Below the pieces are notes generated by a model. That model saw only the letters and a list, made by a program, of their open reading frames with translations. It did not search any database and was not told where the DNA came from. Made by a program: the position numbers and the translations under genes. Shown piece by piece: positions 33,088 through 41,668 of a DNA stretch of 64,000 nt. Location: NCBI RefSeq assembly GCF_003795145.1, contig NZ_CP027786.1, forward strand, positions 1,550,001-1,614,000, given 5' to 3'. Every line of letters starts with the position of its first letter. Within the stretch, counting starts at the first letter, position 1. The DNA comes from Tetragenococcus koreensis. GTDB taxonomy: Bacteria > Bacillota > Bacilli > Lactobacillales > Enterococcaceae.

Positions 33088-33457
33088 TCGTTTCTTCCTC
33101 CTCGATAGCATCGTTCACTCGTTTTTCAAAGTTCTCGGTAATATAATGCAAAAGATCATTGGCATCCAAGATTTTTTCGCGATATCTGATGACTAAAGGA
33201 TGCGTTTCATACTCTTTTTTTAATCGGTCAATTTCAGCATTCGCTTGTTTTTCTGCTTCTGGTTTATCATAATGAGCAAATTGTACCGCCGCTTTTTGGA
33301 CCTGTTTTATCTGCTCTTCTAAATCGTTTAATTGTTCATTTTGCAACGCTCGTTGTTGAATTTCTTGAAATTCTTTAATGGTGTCATGTTCACCTAATAA
33401 GTCAACTAAATGCTCAAGGGCTGCTTGTATTTCTGGTTCTTCATTTAAAAGGTCCAA
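33071..33457 (-). CDS. ymcA: YmcA (RicA)/YlbF-family protein
   Basis: 128 residues, almost entirely helical and rich in Glu, Gln and Lys ([20 protein letters not shown], then [20 protein letters not shown]), as in YlbF/YmcA proteins. In Bacillus, YmcA with YlbF and YaaT (RicA-RicF-RicT) steers RNase Y toward particular transcripts. Its position between ymdB and mutS agrees with the Bacillus order. Its 3' end overlaps mutS by 17 bp. Confidence 0.85.
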   Translation of the reverse strand: MDLLNEEPEIQAALEHLVDLLGEHDTIKEFQEIQQRALQNEQLNDLEEQIKQVQKAAVQFAHYDKPEAEKQANAEIDRLKKEYETHPLVIRYREKILDANDLLHYITENFEKRVNDAIEEEETNASKD

Positions 33458-33482
33458 AATTTACACCTCTATTCACCACGTT

Positions 33483-34280
33483 TTATGCTAAAAATGGTTG
33501 GTCTTCATTTATCAAAATCGGTTCGATACTTTTAGTAGTGCCGCTACGTGGATCAACCTCAATTAGACAAGCAGATAAAACACTACGTCCATTTTCGACC
33601 ACTTCAAAACGTTTAGGCAAGGCCGTGATAAATTTTTCAATGATTGGTTCTTTTTTCATCCCTAAAATAGCATCATACGGACCTGTCATACCCACATCAG
33701 TCAGATAAGCAGTGCCACCCGGCAAGATCCGTGCGTCATTGGTTTGGACATGCGTGTGCGTACCGACTACAGCCGAAACACGACCATCCAGATACCACCC
33801 CATTGCCTGTTTTTCACTGGTAGTTTCTGCGTGAAAGTCAACGAATATGTAGGAAGTCCGCTTGGCAGCTATTTTAACAAGTTCATCTGCTTTTTCAAAC
33901 GGGTCCTCAATATCTGCCATAAATGTGCGGCCTTGCAGGTTAATCACTGCCAATTCGATATCATTGACTTTCACAAAAGTAATTCCTGTGCCAGGCGCTT
34001 GTTTAGGGAAGTTAGCAGGACGGATCATTCGTTTAGCTTCTGAAATAAACTCAAAAATATCACGATTATCCCAGGCATGATTGCCTAATGTCACGACATC
34101 AATTCCCTCTTGTAGAAATTTTTTATAAATTTTTTCGGTGATTCCTCTGCCACCTGCAGCATTTTCACCATTGGCAATGGTCACTTGGGGGGCATATTCT
34201 TTTTTTAGTTTCGGCAAATATTCAGTGATCGTTTTTCTACCCAAAGACCCCACAACGTCACCTATAAATAAAATCCGCAC
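33483..34280 (-). CDS. ymdB: YmdB-type metallophosphoesterase (2',3'-cNMP phosphodiesterase)
   Basis: 265 residues, TIGR00282 family. Di-metal motifs in order: FIGDVVGSLGR, TIANGENAAGGRG, LGNHAWDNRDI, DFHAETTSEKQAMGW and VGTHTHVQTND. Bacillus YmdB hydrolyses 2',3'-cyclic nucleotides and affects biofilm formation and RNA turnover. The start is GTG (34280), with GAGGAG 5 bp upstream. It heads the transcript ymdB-ymcA-mutS-mutL; a TATAAT (minus strand, about 34320) lies 40 bp upstream. Confidence 0.93.
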   Translation of the reverse strand: MRILFIGDVVGSLGRKTITEYLPKLKKEYAPQVTIANGENAAGGRGITEKIYKKFLQEGIDVVTLGNHAWDNRDIFEFISEAKRMIRPANFPKQAPGTGITFVKVNDIELAVINLQGRTFMADIEDPFEKADELVKIAAKRTSYIFVDFHAETTSEKQAMGWYLDGRVSAVVGTHTHVQTNDARILPGGTAYLTDVGMTGPYDAILGMKKEPIIEKFITALPKRFEVVENGRSVLSACLIEVDPRSGTTKSIEPILINEDQPFLA

Positions 34281-34457
34281 ACAATCTCCTCTTCTCTTTT
34301 TCTATCTTTTTCCTATTATAATCGTTTTATGTTTTAAAAAAAAGGTTTTGACTAGATTGTAAAATAAAACTTGAAAATTACCGCTTGTCTAATAACAAGA
34401 AACCTTTATACTTACTTCTACAAAAAGTGATTTTACTTGGTTTGTCATTAGCTGTTG

Positions 34458-34504
34458 ATAAAAAAAAGACTTGTAAAGCTAGCTATTACCAGCTTTACAA
34501 GTCT
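34458..34504 (-). terminator. Terminator of the HAD gene
   Basis: A perfect 14-bp stem (AGACTTGTAAAGCT / AGCTTTACAAGTCT, 10-nt loop) followed by eight T on the minus strand, 8 bp past the stop codon. Confidence 0.92.
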
Positions 34505-34512
34505 AAATTTGC

Positions 34513-35313
34513 TTACGCTCTTTTTTTAACTGCTCTGTTTAAAAAGCCTAATTCATCCAATGCTTGCCAAATACCATCATGATCATTGTCATCTGTAATA
34601 CGATCAGCATACAAAGCAACTTCTTTGGGAGCATTCCCCATTGCCACACCACAACCGGATGCTTGCAACATTTCGCGGTCATTCATACCATCGCCAAAAG
34701 AAACAATATCTTCTTGATCGATCCCTAAACGATGAGCGATCTCAAGAATCGTTGCAGCTTTAGAGCCACCTTTGGGAATCACATCTACGCCATTTTCATG
34801 CCAGCGCACAAAAGACAGATTAGGATATTTATCGTCAAAATAATTTTCCAATGATGTATCATAAAACGCTAGTCCTTGATATATATCTTCTCTTTGCGGA
34901 AAGCTATGATCTAAGTCAGGGGCAACAGAGCCCACTGAATGCATAGCGTTTTCTATAGTTGCCAAATTAAAAGAAGTATTCCGTTTATAAGCGTCAATCC
35001 CGACAAAGACAGTATCAATGCCTAAACCATTGGCTTCTTTTACAAAATGTTGCATTTCCATTCTGGGTAGTAAGTGTTTATAAACTTGATGATGATTTAA
35101 AAAAGCAGCTGACCCATTGCAAAGGATATAATTATCAAATTCTAATTGATAAATCAAATCTTGCGCCAAAAAACGTGTACGTCCCGTCGCCAGCGTTACA
35201 AAATGGCCTGCACTTCTTAGTTCTTGGAGTGCTTCAATGGTACTAGCTAAGGGACGCTTGTTCGAATCTAGCAATGTTCCGTCAATATCAAAAGCAAATA
35301 GTTTTCGTTTCAT
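34513..35313 (-). CDS. HAD-family (Cof-type) sugar-phosphate phosphatase
   Basis: 266 residues. HAD motif I is FDIDGTLLDSNKRP, motif II TLATGRTR, motif III a Lys in PKGGSKAATI, and motif IV SFGDGMNDREM. The large type-IIB cap places it among Cof/YidA phosphatases, which act on sugar phosphates or cofactor phosphates. The exact substrate is unknown. A 13-bp inverted repeat separates it from the MetE-like gene upstream. Confidence 0.92.
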   Translation of the reverse strand: MKRKLFAFDIDGTLLDSNKRPLASTIEALQELRSAGHFVTLATGRTRFLAQDLIYQLEFDNYILCNGSAAFLNHHQVYKHLLPRMEMQHFVKEANGLGIDTVFVGIDAYKRNTSFNLATIENAMHSVGSVAPDLDHSFPQREDIYQGLAFYDTSLENYFDDKYPNLSFVRWHENGVDVIPKGGSKAATILEIAHRLGIDQEDIVSFGDGMNDREMLQASGCGVAMGNAPKEVALYADRITDDNDHDGIWQALDELGFLNRAVKKRA

Positions 35314-35335
35314 CGTATTGGTCAGGCTCTCTTTC

Positions 35336-35378
35336 GCTAAAATTTATGTTCACTTAATACTTAATCATAAATTTTAGC
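35336..35378. repeat. Perfect 13-bp inverted repeat between the MetE-like and HAD genes
   Basis: GCTAAAATTTATG (35336-35348) and CATAAATTTTAGC (35366-35378) are exact reverse complements around a 17-nt loop. The stem is AT-rich and lacks a trailing T-run on either strand, so it is either a weak terminator after the methyltransferase gene or a protein-binding palindrome. Confidence 0.65.
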
Positions 35379-35396
35379 TAAATTCAATGGTCTTGT

Positions 35397-36530
35397 TTAC
35401 TGGCCCCAAACTTCTTGGGTAATTTCAATGATTAAACGCAATTTGTCCCATTGTTGTTGTTCCGTTAAAATATTTCCTTCTTCAGTAGATGCAAACCCGC
35501 ATTGTGGGCTGAGATTCAAACGTTCCAGTGGAACATATTGACTTGCTTCACGAATTCGATTGACAATGGCCTCTTTATCTTCTAATTTTCCGCTTTTGCT
35601 CGTAATTAAACCTAAAACAACTTGTTTTTCTTCTGGTACAAAACGTAGTGGAGCAAAATCTCCTGAGCGATCATCGTCAAATTCCAAGAAAAAGGCTTCC
35701 ACATTTTCCTTACCAAACAAAGTTTGCGCAACTGGTTCATAACCACCTGAAGTAGCAAAAGTTGAATGATAATTGCCGCGACAAATATGAGTGGTCACGT
35801 GCAGATCTTCTGGCAGATCTTTTAATGCGGCATTATTTAACTGCAAATATTGCTCTTGGATTTCTTGCGTGTCGTAGTCCTCATTGGTCATATTTTGCCA
35901 AAAACCTTTATCTACCAACATTCCCCAGGTACAATCGTCCAGCTTCACATTCCGACAGCCTAGGTTATACAACTCTAAAATCGTTTCCCGATAAGCTTGA
36001 GCGATGTCTTGATACAAATCATTGCGATCGGAGTAATATTGGTCAATTTTTTCTTCGTTTTCTCCACGAACCAATTCTGCAAAAAACTGAGCCGGCGCTG
36101 GGATACTTTGGCGTACTTGCACATCTCCATTAGCAAGTTCATGGGCAAAGCTAAATTCCTTAAACACCGGATGATTGGGGTTAAATTTGACTTTCCCTTC
36201 CAAACGAGCAGAATCTGCACGCGTTTCTTCACCATGGAAAAGATAGCCTTGGTCCATGATATTATGTTCGACACCGGCTAATCCCCAGAAAAAATCTAGA
36301 TGCCAATAACTACGTCGAAATTCACCATCGGTAATATATTTTAAGCCAATTTCTTTTTCTTTAGCGATTAATTTCGTAATTTCTTGATCTTCTACTTCCT
36401 GCAATTCTTGATACGAAATTTCTTTGGCGCCAAACTTTTCTCTAGCCTCTTTTAACGCTTCTGGTCGTAAAAAACTTCCTACAATTTCATAACGATTCAC
36501 TGCATCTTGACTGACTACTTGTTGACTCAT
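35397..36530 (-). CDS. MetE C-terminal-like methyltransferase (YxjG/YxjH family)
   Basis: 377 residues, the length of B12-independent methionine-synthase relatives that keep only the catalytic half. The zinc ligands of MetE can be placed: His and Cys in THICRGNYH, Glu in FFLEFDDD and Cys in LSPQCGF. It also has ITDGEFRRSYW. The methyl donor is uncertain; family members transfer a methyl group to homocysteine or a related thiol. A Met T-box leader in front supports a role in methionine supply. It is transcribed alone. Confidence 0.9.
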   Translation of the reverse strand: MSQQVVSQDAVNRYEIVGSFLRPEALKEAREKFGAKEISYQELQEVEDQEITKLIAKEKEIGLKYITDGEFRRSYWHLDFFWGLAGVEHNIMDQGYLFHGEETRADSARLEGKVKFNPNHPVFKEFSFAHELANGDVQVRQSIPAPAQFFAELVRGENEEKIDQYYSDRNDLYQDIAQAYRETILELYNLGCRNVKLDDCTWGMLVDKGFWQNMTNEDYDTQEIQEQYLQLNNAALKDLPEDLHVTTHICRGNYHSTFATSGGYEPVAQTLFGKENVEAFFLEFDDDRSGDFAPLRFVPEEKQVVLGLITSKSGKLEDKEAIVNRIREASQYVPLERLNLSPQCGFASTEEGNILTEQQQWDKLRLIIEITQEVWGQ

Positions 36531-36561
36531 ACTATCTCCTCCTTAATTTTGATTAAAAAAT

Positions 36562-36851
36562 AAAAAAATCCTTAAAAGACAATTTGTCTTTTAAGGATGT
36601 AATAAACATACATGGTACCACCTTGGTTTTGTAAAAATATCGCTATTTTTACCTCTGTCTCCAATACGCTATAGTTATTTAATATTGAATTCTTGATAAC
36701 GGAGAATACCGTGTATTCCTATTTTTTTCAGAATACCCACTCTAAAGCCATTTTCAAATTTGTGTCTTTCGCTTCTTTTCAGCTAATGAAGCTCTCTTTT
36801 AGAAATCCAAACAAATTCTACTTTCTTTATCGATGTGTTTTTAATATGTTA
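36562..36851 (-). promoter_or_regulatory. Met T-box riboswitch of the MetE-like gene
   Basis: Stem I has AAAGTAGAATTTG, the distal loop GCTGAAA (GNTGNRA) and the specifier loop GAAAATGG, AUG at 36749-36751. The T-box CAAGGTGGTACCATG lies at 36611-36626. The terminator is a stem ATCCTTAAAAGAC / GTCTTTTAAGGAT (36568-36598) with a T7 run. Same specifier context as the two leaders before metN. Confidence 0.94.
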
Positions 36852-36857
36852 TAAAGG

Positions 36858-36886
36858 ATCTTAGCAAACCTGCGCTTTGTTGTCAA
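36858..36886 (-). promoter_or_regulatory. Promoter of the T-box/MetE-like transcript
   Basis: TTGACA (36881-36886), a 17-bp spacer and TAAGAT (36858-36863) on the minus strand. Confidence 0.78.
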
Positions 36887-36922
36887 CAATCTTCAGAATA
36901 TTTCCATATTTTGTATCTAAGC

Positions 36923-37720
36923 TTAATCTACGTAGTCAGACTTCGTATTGTTTAACCAAGCGTAAACCAGACCAATCACCAGGCCGCCTCCTATGTAATT
37001 ACCTAGTAATGCAAACAAAATATTATGGATAAGATTTGCTGTAGTCATTGTGCTTATTGCCCCATGCGAAGCAAAATAACCTAACGAAAATGCGGGGAAG
37101 TTTGCGATAACGTGTTCGTATCCTAAAAAAGCAAAGATAAAAATAATAAAGATAATGGCTAAAACTTTGCCTGCATCATCTTTCATTCGCAGACTAACTA
37201 AAACCGCTGTATTGACAACAATATTAGCAAAAACACCTTCAACTAAAATTTGAATTGTTGATTTCTCTAATTTATCCGCCAGCGAAGTAAACATGAAATT
37301 ATCTGCTGGCAAATTTTGAAACGTACCCGTTAATGAAATTAAATAACCAAAAAAAATGCCACCAATTAAGTTAAACAAAATACAGGTAAATAAAATCTTC
37401 CCCGCTATTTTGATATCTATTTTTTTACGATATACCCCTACAGTCATGTAAAGCATATTGGAAGTACCTAATTCTGCATTCATATATAAAATCATTACTA
37501 ATGACCAGCTGAACATAAACGCATATAAAAATTTACCAGAGCCTGGCGCTACTTCCTCTGCTTTCATTGCTGTACCAAATGCGATCGCCGTTCCTAATGT
37601 TAAAAATAAACAAGCTAATACTGCACGAACCGCATAACGCGTGTAGCTGCTCTCAATTAAATCTACCTTTTTTATAATTGAAGAATCTATTTTTTCAAAT
37701 AATGCTGATATCGAATTCAT
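36923..37720 (-). CDS. Formate/nitrite transporter (FNT) family channel
   Basis: 265 residues with six hydrophobic helices. FNT hallmarks are AELGTSNMLYM, the re-entrant region around LADKLEKS, and LGYEHVIANFPAF. FNT proteins pass small monovalent anions such as formate, nitrite or lactate. In a fermenting lactic acid bacterium formate export/import is the likely role, but ion choice cannot be read here. The ATG at 37720 sits 8-10 bp after AAAGGTGG; the GTG at 37732 lies within that site. It has its own promoter upstream. Confidence 0.9.
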   Translation of the reverse strand: MNSISALFEKIDSSIIKKVDLIESSYTRYAVRAVLACLFLTLGTAIAFGTAMKAEEVAPGSGKFLYAFMFSWSLVMILYMNAELGTSNMLYMTVGVYRKKIDIKIAGKILFTCILFNLIGGIFFGYLISLTGTFQNLPADNFMFTSLADKLEKSTIQILVEGVFANIVVNTAVLVSLRMKDDAGKVLAIIFIIFIFAFLGYEHVIANFPAFSLGYFASHGAISTMTTANLIHNILFALLGNYIGGGLVIGLVYAWLNNTKSDYVD

Positions 37721-37774
37721 TTCCTTTTCCACCTTTACTGTTTACTCCACGCTGGCTTGCCAACCATCGTATAT

Positions 37775-37803
37775 ATTTTAATGAGCTGGCATAGTTTTGT
37801 AAA
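37775..37803 (-). promoter_or_regulatory. Promoter of the FNT channel gene
   Basis: TTTACA (37798-37803), a 17-bp spacer and TAAAAT (37775-37780). A TGTG-N8-CAC element (37810-37827) lies just upstream of the -35. Confidence 0.7.
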
Positions 37804-37829
37804 GCAGTTTTGTGAAAAATAACACTTCC

Positions 37830-38213
37830 CTGAAAACGACCCTTATTTTTTTATTTCCTTACTTTCAGAATTCATCTTTGGCTGTTTATAGAATTTCCAA
37901 CAAATTTTTCCTATCGCTTTTACAGTTAAATAAACAGGAAGAAGCATCATTTTAGAATCCCTTGTAAATCTCATGGAATGAATCCTAAAAAGACAAGCAT
38001 AAAAAGTTTTTATTTTTTATTAACTGTCTTTACACCAACTTAGAGACAGTAAACTTGTTTACTATTCCTTCTTTTACTGGCTTGGAGCTGCCTCCTTGTT
38101 TGCGGTCCCTTGCTCCATCGAACTGATACCGATGAATACGTTGTCCTTGATTTAGCTAATTAAAAAAATAGTTTGTAAAACAAGTCCAAAAATGAGCAGC
38201 TATAGGAAATTTC
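37830..38213. other. Gene-free interval between the FNT gene and rpsD promoter
   Basis: No convincing gene. It holds a small inverted repeat ACTGTCT/AGACAGT (38023-38029, 38044-38050), a palindrome AGTAAACTTGTTTACT (38048-38063) and a short minus-strand open stretch around 38090-38160 that ends NKEAAPSQ, possibly a remnant. Nothing else recognised. Confidence 0.5.
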
Positions 38214-38243
38214 TTGACAGAATGCTTAATATCAAGGTATAAT
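38214..38243 (+). promoter_or_regulatory. Promoter of rpsD
   Basis: TTGACA (38214-38219), an 18-bp spacer and TATAAT (38238-38243), both perfect boxes. The start is predicted near 38250. Confidence 0.88.
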
Positions 38244-38249
38244 ACTCTT

Positions 38250-38420
38250 CGTGTAAAATAATGCAGCAGAGGTATAATAATTCGTCACCAGTTCGTCGCC
38301 TAATCAGGTTCAATTGCGTAGCCGCGGCTGCAAAGGTGAAGATTGAAGAGCGAACTACACGTATTATGAATATTTCATCGGATTATTTTACTCCAAAAAA
38401 TATTATTGGAGGAATCTTTA
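38250..38420 (+). promoter_or_regulatory. Structured rpsD leader, putative S4 autoregulatory element
   Basis: A 170-nt untranslated leader with nested pairings AGTTCG (38290-38295)/CGAACT (38351-38356), TTCAAT (38309-38314)/ATTGAA (38342-38347) and an inner GCCGCGGC. S4 represses its own synthesis through such leaders in Firmicutes. The assignment is by position and structure, not by a confirmed covariance match. Confidence 0.62.
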
Positions 38421-39032
38421 ATGTCTCGTTATACAGGACCATCTTGGAAAGCTTCCCGCCGTTTAGGTATTTCTCTATCCGGTACTGGAAAAGAATTAGC
38501 TCGTCGACCTTATCCACCAGGACAACACGGACCAACTAGTCGTGGTGCCCGTTCTGAATATGGTTTGCAATTAAATGAAAAACAAAAACTACGTCGTATG
38601 TATGGATTAACTGAACGTCAATTCCGTACATTGTTTACAAAAGCAAGCAAGATTAAAGAAGGTAAACATGGTGTTAACTTCATGATCTTACTAGAACAAC
38701 GTTTGGACAACGTAGTTTATCGTTTAGGATTGGCAACAACTCGTCGTCAATCACGTCAATTAGTTAACCATGGTCATATTACAGTTGATGGTAAACGTGT
38801 GGACATCCCTTCTTATCATGTAGAAGTAGGACAAGTCATTAGCGTACGTGAAAAATCAAAAGAAATGACTGCAATCAAAGAAGCTGTTGAATCTGTTGTA
38901 GGTACGCCTGCTTTTACTAGTTTCGATGGTGAAAAACTAGAAGGTTCACTGACTCGCTTACCAGAACGCGAAGAATTGACACCTGATGTTGATGAAGCAT
39001 TAGTCGTTGAATACTACAACCAATTGCTGTAA
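38421..39032 (+). CDS. rpsD: 30S ribosomal protein S4
   Basis: 203 residues starting [16 protein letters not shown] after GGAGG. The S4 domain ([34 protein letters not shown]) is intact. There is no CxxC zinc cluster, as in the C-minus S4 type. It nucleates 16S folding and is transcribed alone. Confidence 0.97.
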   Translation: MSRYTGPSWKASRRLGISLSGTGKELARRPYPPGQHGPTSRGARSEYGLQLNEKQKLRRMYGLTERQFRTLFTKASKIKEGKHGVNFMILLEQRLDNVVYRLGLATTRRQSRQLVNHGHITVDGKRVDIPSYHVEVGQVISVREKSKEMTAIKEAVESVVGTPAFTSFDGEKLEGSLTRLPEREELTPDVDEALVVEYYNQLL

Positions 39033-39046
39033 GATTTTAACGATAA

Positions 39047-39086
39047 GATCAAAGCCTTATGTGATAAGGTTTTGGTCTTTTTTTAT
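39047..39086 (+). terminator. Terminator of rpsD
   Basis: A stem GATCAAAGCCTTA / TAAGGTTTTGGTC, including G-T pairs, followed by eight T, 14 bp after the stop codon. Confidence 0.85.
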
Positions 39087-39267
39087 TGTTTAAAAGTCTG
39101 ATTGCTTTATACAATAGCTAGCAAAAACTCACAAACTTTATCTCCGTCTTCTTTATTTGAAAAATCTCAGCATTAAATGCTAGCAGCATTCTTCAACTAA
39201 GTTTTCTTGTGTAAACTTATGCCCCCCTTTTTTAACACAATATTTTTCAATTTTCTTACAATCTATC

Positions 39268-39320
39268 CTTTTAACCTTTTTGTCATCGCAAAATTTCATT
39301 TACTCCCATACTTTTAACCT
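39268..39320. repeat. Direct repeat CTTTTAACCT upstream of the ABC/LytTR operon
   Basis: Exact 10-bp copies at 39268-39277 and 39311-39320, 43 bp apart. On the minus strand they read AGGTTAAAAG within (A/T)AGGTTAAAAG(G/T)AT. This resembles the GTTAA core of LytTR-type boxes. The rest of the 39087-39421 interval is AT-rich and shows only a likely extended -10 (TGCTACATT, about 39390-39398). Confidence 0.45.
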
Positions 39321-39421
39321 ATACATTTTGCCACTTACCAACTGAAAAATACCACTCATCTTAAAACTCCAGACAAACTGCATTTATTTTGCTACATTCT
39401 GCTTGAAAGGTGGGAAAATAA

Positions 39422-40288
39422 ATGATCTTAACAACCGATAATCTTACAAAAACTTATGGGAAACACATCGCTATTAATCATTTAGATATAACGATAGAAA
39501 AAGGAAGTTTAACGGCTATTCTGGGTCCAAATGGCGCAGGTAAATCAACTACAATGCAATTATTAATTGGATTGACACAACCAACAGCAGGTCGTATTTA
39601 TTATCAAAAACAAGTTAAAATTGGCGTAGTTTTTCAAACAAGCGTCTTAGACAAAATGTTGACTGTACAAGAAAACTTACAAATACGTGCCCGGCAATAC
39701 CATGAAGTTGCATCCACTAAGGTTAAACAATTAATTGAACAATTGGGATTAACTAGTTTTTCTCACCAACGATATGGGACATTATCGGGCGGTCAAAAAC
39801 GGCGCGTAGACATTGCTCGTGCCTTATTAAATGAACCAAATGTACTTTTTTTAGATGAACCGACCACGGGTTTAGATATCCAAACGCGTTCAGCTATTTG
39901 GACTTTGCTAAAAAAATTGCAAGTTGAACAAAAACTAACAATTGTTCTGACGACGCATTATCTAAATGAAGCAGATGATGCCGACAAAATTTATATTATC
40001 GATCATGGTCTATTAATCGCTCAAGGTTCTGCCAAAGAAATCAAACAGCATTATGCAAATAATGTATTAACAATTATAACTAAACCGCAAAACGAATCAG
40101 ATTTATCAATTGAAAAAGAAATTCCCATCCTTAGTAAGCAAGAAAATAAAATCACTTGTTTACCCCAAACATCGCAACAAACCATCAAATTGCTCGCAAA
40201 ATATCAAATGTTTATTCAAGAATTTGAATTTCAATCTGGAACCATAGATGACGCATTTATGAATTTAACTGGAAGAGAGGTCCGATAA
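39422..40288 (+). CDS. ABC-2 type transporter ATP-binding protein
   Basis: 288 residues. Walker A GPNGAGKST, Q-loop VVFQTSVLD, signature LSGGQKRRV, Walker B VLFLDEPTTGLD and H-loop LTTHYLNEADDAD: the drug/antibiotic (DrrA/CcmA-like) ATPase class. The ~80-residue C-terminal extension is typical. It forms the exporter with the permease encoded 1 bp downstream. AAAGGTGG precedes the ATG. First gene of a four-gene operon that ends in a LytTR regulator and a DUF3021 membrane protein. Confidence 0.92.
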   Translation: MILTTDNLTKTYGKHIAINHLDITIEKGSLTAILGPNGAGKSTTMQLLIGLTQPTAGRIYYQKQVKIGVVFQTSVLDKMLTVQENLQIRARQYHEVASTKVKQLIEQLGLTSFSHQRYGTLSGGQKRRVDIARALLNEPNVLFLDEPTTGLDIQTRSAIWTLLKKLQVEQKLTIVLTTHYLNEADDADKIYIIDHGLLIAQGSAKEIKQHYANNVLTIITKPQNESDLSIEKEIPILSKQENKITCLPQTSQQTIKLLAKYQMFIQEFEFQSGTIDDAFMNLTGREVR

Positions 40289-40289
40289 A

Positions 40290-41162
40290 ATGAGCGCATT
40301 AATAACACGTAATTTACTTTTATATTTTCGTGATCGCCCCGGCATTTTATTTTCGTTATTAGGAGCATTTATTTCATTCGTCCTTTATTTAATCTTCTTA
40401 AAAGAAACCATGGCAGAAGATTGGTCAAAGATCTCCCAAACAAATCAATTGTTAGATACTTGGCTAATTAGCGGTACACTAACGATTACGGGTATCACAA
40501 CGACCCTTTCCAGCCTATCACAACGGATCAAAGATCGAGAATCTCAAGTTGACCAAGATTTATCTTTAACCGATATTAGCGGGTTACGCTTACGCCTAAG
40601 TTATTTGTTAAGTGCTGCGTTTATAGGTGCTATCATGCAAATCCTTTTATTTAGCGTCATGTTTACCTACTTTTACTTTACTAACCAAACCGTCTTTTAT
40701 TGGCAGCAATTACCTGCTATTTTGTTCTTGATGATTTTTAATTCTCTATTAGCAGCTGTTTTAAATGATCTTATGATTCAATCTATTAAAACCGTTGATA
40801 ATGTTGGCAAATTCGCTACTATTGTTGGAACGGCTGCAGGATTTCTGGTAGGGACTTATGTTCCTATCGGAGCGTTGCCCAGTTTTGCCCAAACGCTGAT
40901 GAAATTAACACCTGGAAGCTATATCGCTTCTTTGTATCGTCAAATCTTATTAAGCCCCACATTAACTGATACTTTTAAAGGAAGTTCTTCTGCCCGCGAG
41001 CAGTTCACAGAATTTATGGGTGTACGCTTAAGACTGTCGCAATTATTGACATTCCAGCAAACCTACATCATACTCGTAGGTATTCTCATAATCACTTTAT
41101 TTCTGGTATTATTTCCACAATGGCTTAAAAACTATAAAAAACAACAAAGGCTATTTCGCTAA
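40290..41162 (+). CDS. ABC-2 type transporter permease
   Basis: 290 residues with six predicted helices: a first helix at residues ~18-38 (GILFSLLGAFISFVLYLIFL), four in the middle, and a last one near the C-terminus (IILVGILIITLFLVLF). The motif FLVGTYVPIGALP matches ABC-2 permeases of drug and bacteriocin-type exporters. GAGAGG lies in the end of the ATPase gene. Substrate unknown. Confidence 0.9.
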   Translation: MSALITRNLLLYFRDRPGILFSLLGAFISFVLYLIFLKETMAEDWSKISQTNQLLDTWLISGTLTITGITTTLSSLSQRIKDRESQVDQDLSLTDISGLRLRLSYLLSAAFIGAIMQILLFSVMFTYFYFTNQTVFYWQQLPAILFLMIFNSLLAAVLNDLMIQSIKTVDNVGKFATIVGTAAGFLVGTYVPIGALPSFAQTLMKLTPGSYIASLYRQILLSPTLTDTFKGSSSAREQFTEFMGVRLRLSQLLTFQQTYIILVGILIITLFLVLFPQWLKNYKKQQRLFR

Positions 41163-41189
41163 TATTTTTTGAGAAAGAGGGGGCTAAAT

Positions 41190-41657
41190 TTGATTAAGTG
41201 TCGATTTGAAAACGATCCGCAAGTTTCTTCTACAGAACCTGAGGTCGTTGTCCGAGCAGCTAGTAAAAATGCGCAAGTCCAAACTTTAATTGATTATATC
41301 GAGCAATACCAAAACCAAGTATCGCAACCTAAAATCTTAGCTATAAAAACAGATGACCAGCTTACTATGCTTAAAATTGATTCCATTGTTTTAGCAGATA
41401 TCCAACAGTCAACACTTTTAATCTATACTACTGAAGAAGTCATCACGACAGCAGAAACATTGGTTCACTTTGCTAAACGGGTCGACAATCCTAATTTTAT
41501 CCAGATTTCAAAACATGCCTATATTAATTTAGATCATCTACTTTCTTTATCAGATAGTTTTTCCGGTAATATGACAGCCACGCTTACTGAAAACATTAAG
41601 ACTGATGTCAGCCGAAAATATGTAAAATCACTCATGCAACATTTGGGAATTCGATAG
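41190..41657 (+). CDS. LytTR-domain DNA-binding regulator
   Basis: 155 residues, without a receiver domain. The C-terminal ~95 residues fit the LytTR fold (DSIVLADIQQSTLLIYTT, TLVHFAKRVDNPNFIQISK, HAYINLDHLLSL). The TTG at 41190 is chosen because AGAGGGGG precedes it by 7 bp; a TTG at 41169 lies upstream of that site. Stand-alone LytTR regulators followed by DUF3021 membrane proteins are a known pairing in which the membrane protein holds the regulator inactive (HdrRM/BrsRM of streptococci are the studied type). It probably controls this operon. Confidence 0.88.
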   Translation: MIKCRFENDPQVSSTEPEVVVRAASKNAQVQTLIDYIEQYQNQVSQPKILAIKTDDQLTMLKIDSIVLADIQQSTLLIYTTEEVITTAETLVHFAKRVDNPNFIQISKHAYINLDHLLSLSDSFSGNMTATLTENIKTDVSRKYVKSLMQHLGIR

Positions 41658-41668
41658 GAGGACTTATT

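Noticed and set aside
38261-38539. A 92-codon plus-strand frame before and across the rpsD start
   Set aside because: It overlaps the structured leader and the real S4 gene in another frame, with no ribosome binding site.
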